This document shows positions 20,368-21,236 of a DNA stretch of 21,236 nt, piece after piece. Every line of letters starts with the position of its first letter. The first letter of the stretch is position 1. The DNA comes from SIG588 sp045597045 (lineage in GTDB: Bacteria > Bacillota > Clostridia > Oscillospirales > Acutalibacteraceae). A model generated the notes under the pieces. It made no database searches and was not told the origin of the DNA. It worked only from the letters and a program-made list of their open reading frames with translations. A program made the position numbers and the translations under genes. The stretch covers positions 1-21,236 of the forward strand of contig JAZODN010000003.1 of NCBI GenBank assembly GCA_045597045.1, written 5' to 3'.

Positions 20368-21236
20368 ATGGCAGCCAAGAAACCCACTTATGATAATGAA
20401 AGCATAACCTCTCTGAAAGGCGCCGACCGTGTGCGTAAACGCCCCGGTGTGATTTTTGGTTCGGATGGGCTGGAGGGTTGTGAACACGCAGTGTTTGACG
20501 TCCATCCCAACTCCATTGACGAGGCACGTGCAGGTTACGGTACCCGTATTATCACCACCTATTATGAGGATGGCTCGTTTGAGGTGCAGGATTTCGGGCG
20601 CGGTATGCCGGTGGACTTCAACCCGAAGGAAAACCGTTTTAACTGGGAACTGATCTTCTGCGAACTGTATGCCGGCGGTAAATACGATGCGAACAACAGC
20701 GACGTGTACGCGTTTTCGCTCGGTCTGAACGGTCTGGGTGCGTGTGCTACGCAGTATTCTTCGGAATACATGGATGTGGAAGTGCACCGCGACGGCACCA
20801 AATACACGCTGCATTTTGAAAAAGGTGAAAATATCGGCGGTCTCCAAAAAGAGCCGTATAACAAGAAAGATACCGGCACGCGTATTCGTTGGAAACCGGA
20901 TCTCGACGTGTTTACCGATATTGCGGTACCGGTGGAATATTTTCGCGACATTCTGCGTCGCCAGGCAATCGTTAACCCGAATCTTCTGTTACAGCTGCGT
21001 CGCCAAAACGGCCGTTCTTTTGAAGAAGAGGAGTTTTGCTACCAAAACGGTATCGTCGATTACGTGAAGGAGCTGACCGAGGCCGGCACGTTGACCGATA
21101 TCCAGTTTTGGCAAGGTGAGCGTCGAGGCCGAGACCGTGCGGATAAAGATGAATACAAGGTCAAGTTTAACGTGGCGTTTTGCTGCTCCAACAAAACGGA
21201 GTTGCTTGAATATTACCACAACTCCAGTTGGCTGGA
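20368..21236 (+). CDS. Type IIA topoisomerase B subunit (GyrB/ParE-like), 3' end outside the window
   Basis: The first 289 residues of a GHKL-type ATPase subunit; the frame is still open at the window edge. Family features: RVRKRPGVIFGSDGLEG (21-37), NSIDEA (48-53), DFGRGMPVD (75-83, for DNGRGIPVD), LYAGGKYD (100-107) and GLNGLGA (119-125, for GLHGVGA). Together with an A subunit it would pass DNA through a double-strand break using ATP. It is clearly more divergent than housekeeping GyrB. At the position of the catalytic Glu42 of E. coli GyrB (FEVVDN) it reads FDVHPN, so Asp44 replaces Glu; the Mg-binding Asn48 is kept. ATG 20368 follows GAAGGACGG; two nearby ATGs (20360, 20364) are out of frame. 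A partner A subunit probably follows outside. Confidence 0.88.
   Translation, partial: MAAKKPTYDNESITSLKGADRVRKRPGVIFGSDGLEGCEHAVFDVHPNSIDEARAGYGTRIITTYYEDGSFEVQDFGRGMPVDFNPKENRFNWELIFCELYAGGKYDANNSDVYAFSLGLNGLGACATQYSSEYMDVEVHRDGTKYTLHFEKGENIGGLQKEPYNKKDTGTRIRWKPDLDVFTDIAVPVEYFRDILRRQAIVNPNLLLQLRRQNGRSFEEEEFCYQNGIVDYVKELTEAGTLTDIQFWQGERRGRDRADKDEYKVKFNVAFCCSNKTELLEYYHNSSWL

Noticed and set aside
1..21236. CRISPR array, tRNA genes, prophage or defence genes
   Set aside because: I saw no regularly spaced repeats, no cloverleaf with a TTCGA-type arm, and no recombinase, phage structural or restriction-like protein in any frame.

Overview
The window looks like a chromosomal segment of an endospore-forming member of the Clostridia, most likely Oscillospiraceae/Ruminococcaceae-like. 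The base composition looks close to balanced by eye. Three things support the placement: a complete cotJA-cotJB-cotJC spore-coat operon; a recJ-rel-dtd-MBL-hemZ gene string typical of Firmicutes; and a divergent type IIA topoisomerase B subunit whose N-terminus (ESITSLKGADRVRKRP) resembles a clostridial form I know. Nothing clearly phage- or transposon-derived is visible. I see no tRNA, rRNA or CRISPR array.

Layout. (1) 1-476 is the 3' part of a lipoprotein gene, followed by four hairpins (492-670). (2) 735-3430 is a GntR(YtrA-type)-ABC ATPase-permease-lipoprotein operon, with a strong sigma-A promoter and a YtrA-like operator over its start site. It ends at a bidirectional terminator shared with (3) murC on the minus strand (3510-4889). 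(4) A divergent intergenic region (4890-5091) leads into a long plus-strand operon: recJ, rel, dtd, an MBL-fold hydrolase, hemZ and a uridine-kinase-like gene (5092-12810). These genes are closely packed, often overlapping, and cover DNA repair, (p)ppGpp metabolism and D-aminoacyl-tRNA clearance. (5) Two single-gene units follow, a coiled-coil zinc-ribbon protein and a hexapeptide acyltransferase. Each has its own promoter, and each ends in an identical 37-bp terminator. (6) The cotJABC operon (14252-15324) is preceded by a possible sigma-E promoter. (7) A 323-bp gap without a convincing gene contains a folded element ending in a strong intrinsic terminator (about 15398-15579), a candidate small RNA. 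(8) An LtaS-like phosphoglycerol transferase and a PAP2 phosphatase form a two-gene envelope unit (15648-18134). (9) On the minus strand, a YihY/BrkB membrane protein and a stand-alone PTS EIIC-like permease form an operon (20163 to 18235). (10) Divergently, a type IIA topoisomerase B subunit starts at 20368 and runs off the window.

Most genes are housekeeping or envelope and sporulation genes. The less ordinary items are the candidate structured RNA after cotJC, the duplicated terminator, the topoisomerase B subunit whose expected catalytic Glu position holds Asp, and the orphan EIIC paired with YihY. I did not find a clear, complete novel system such as a defence island, secretion locus or biosynthetic cluster. 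All family assignments come from reading motifs by eye, without database searches.
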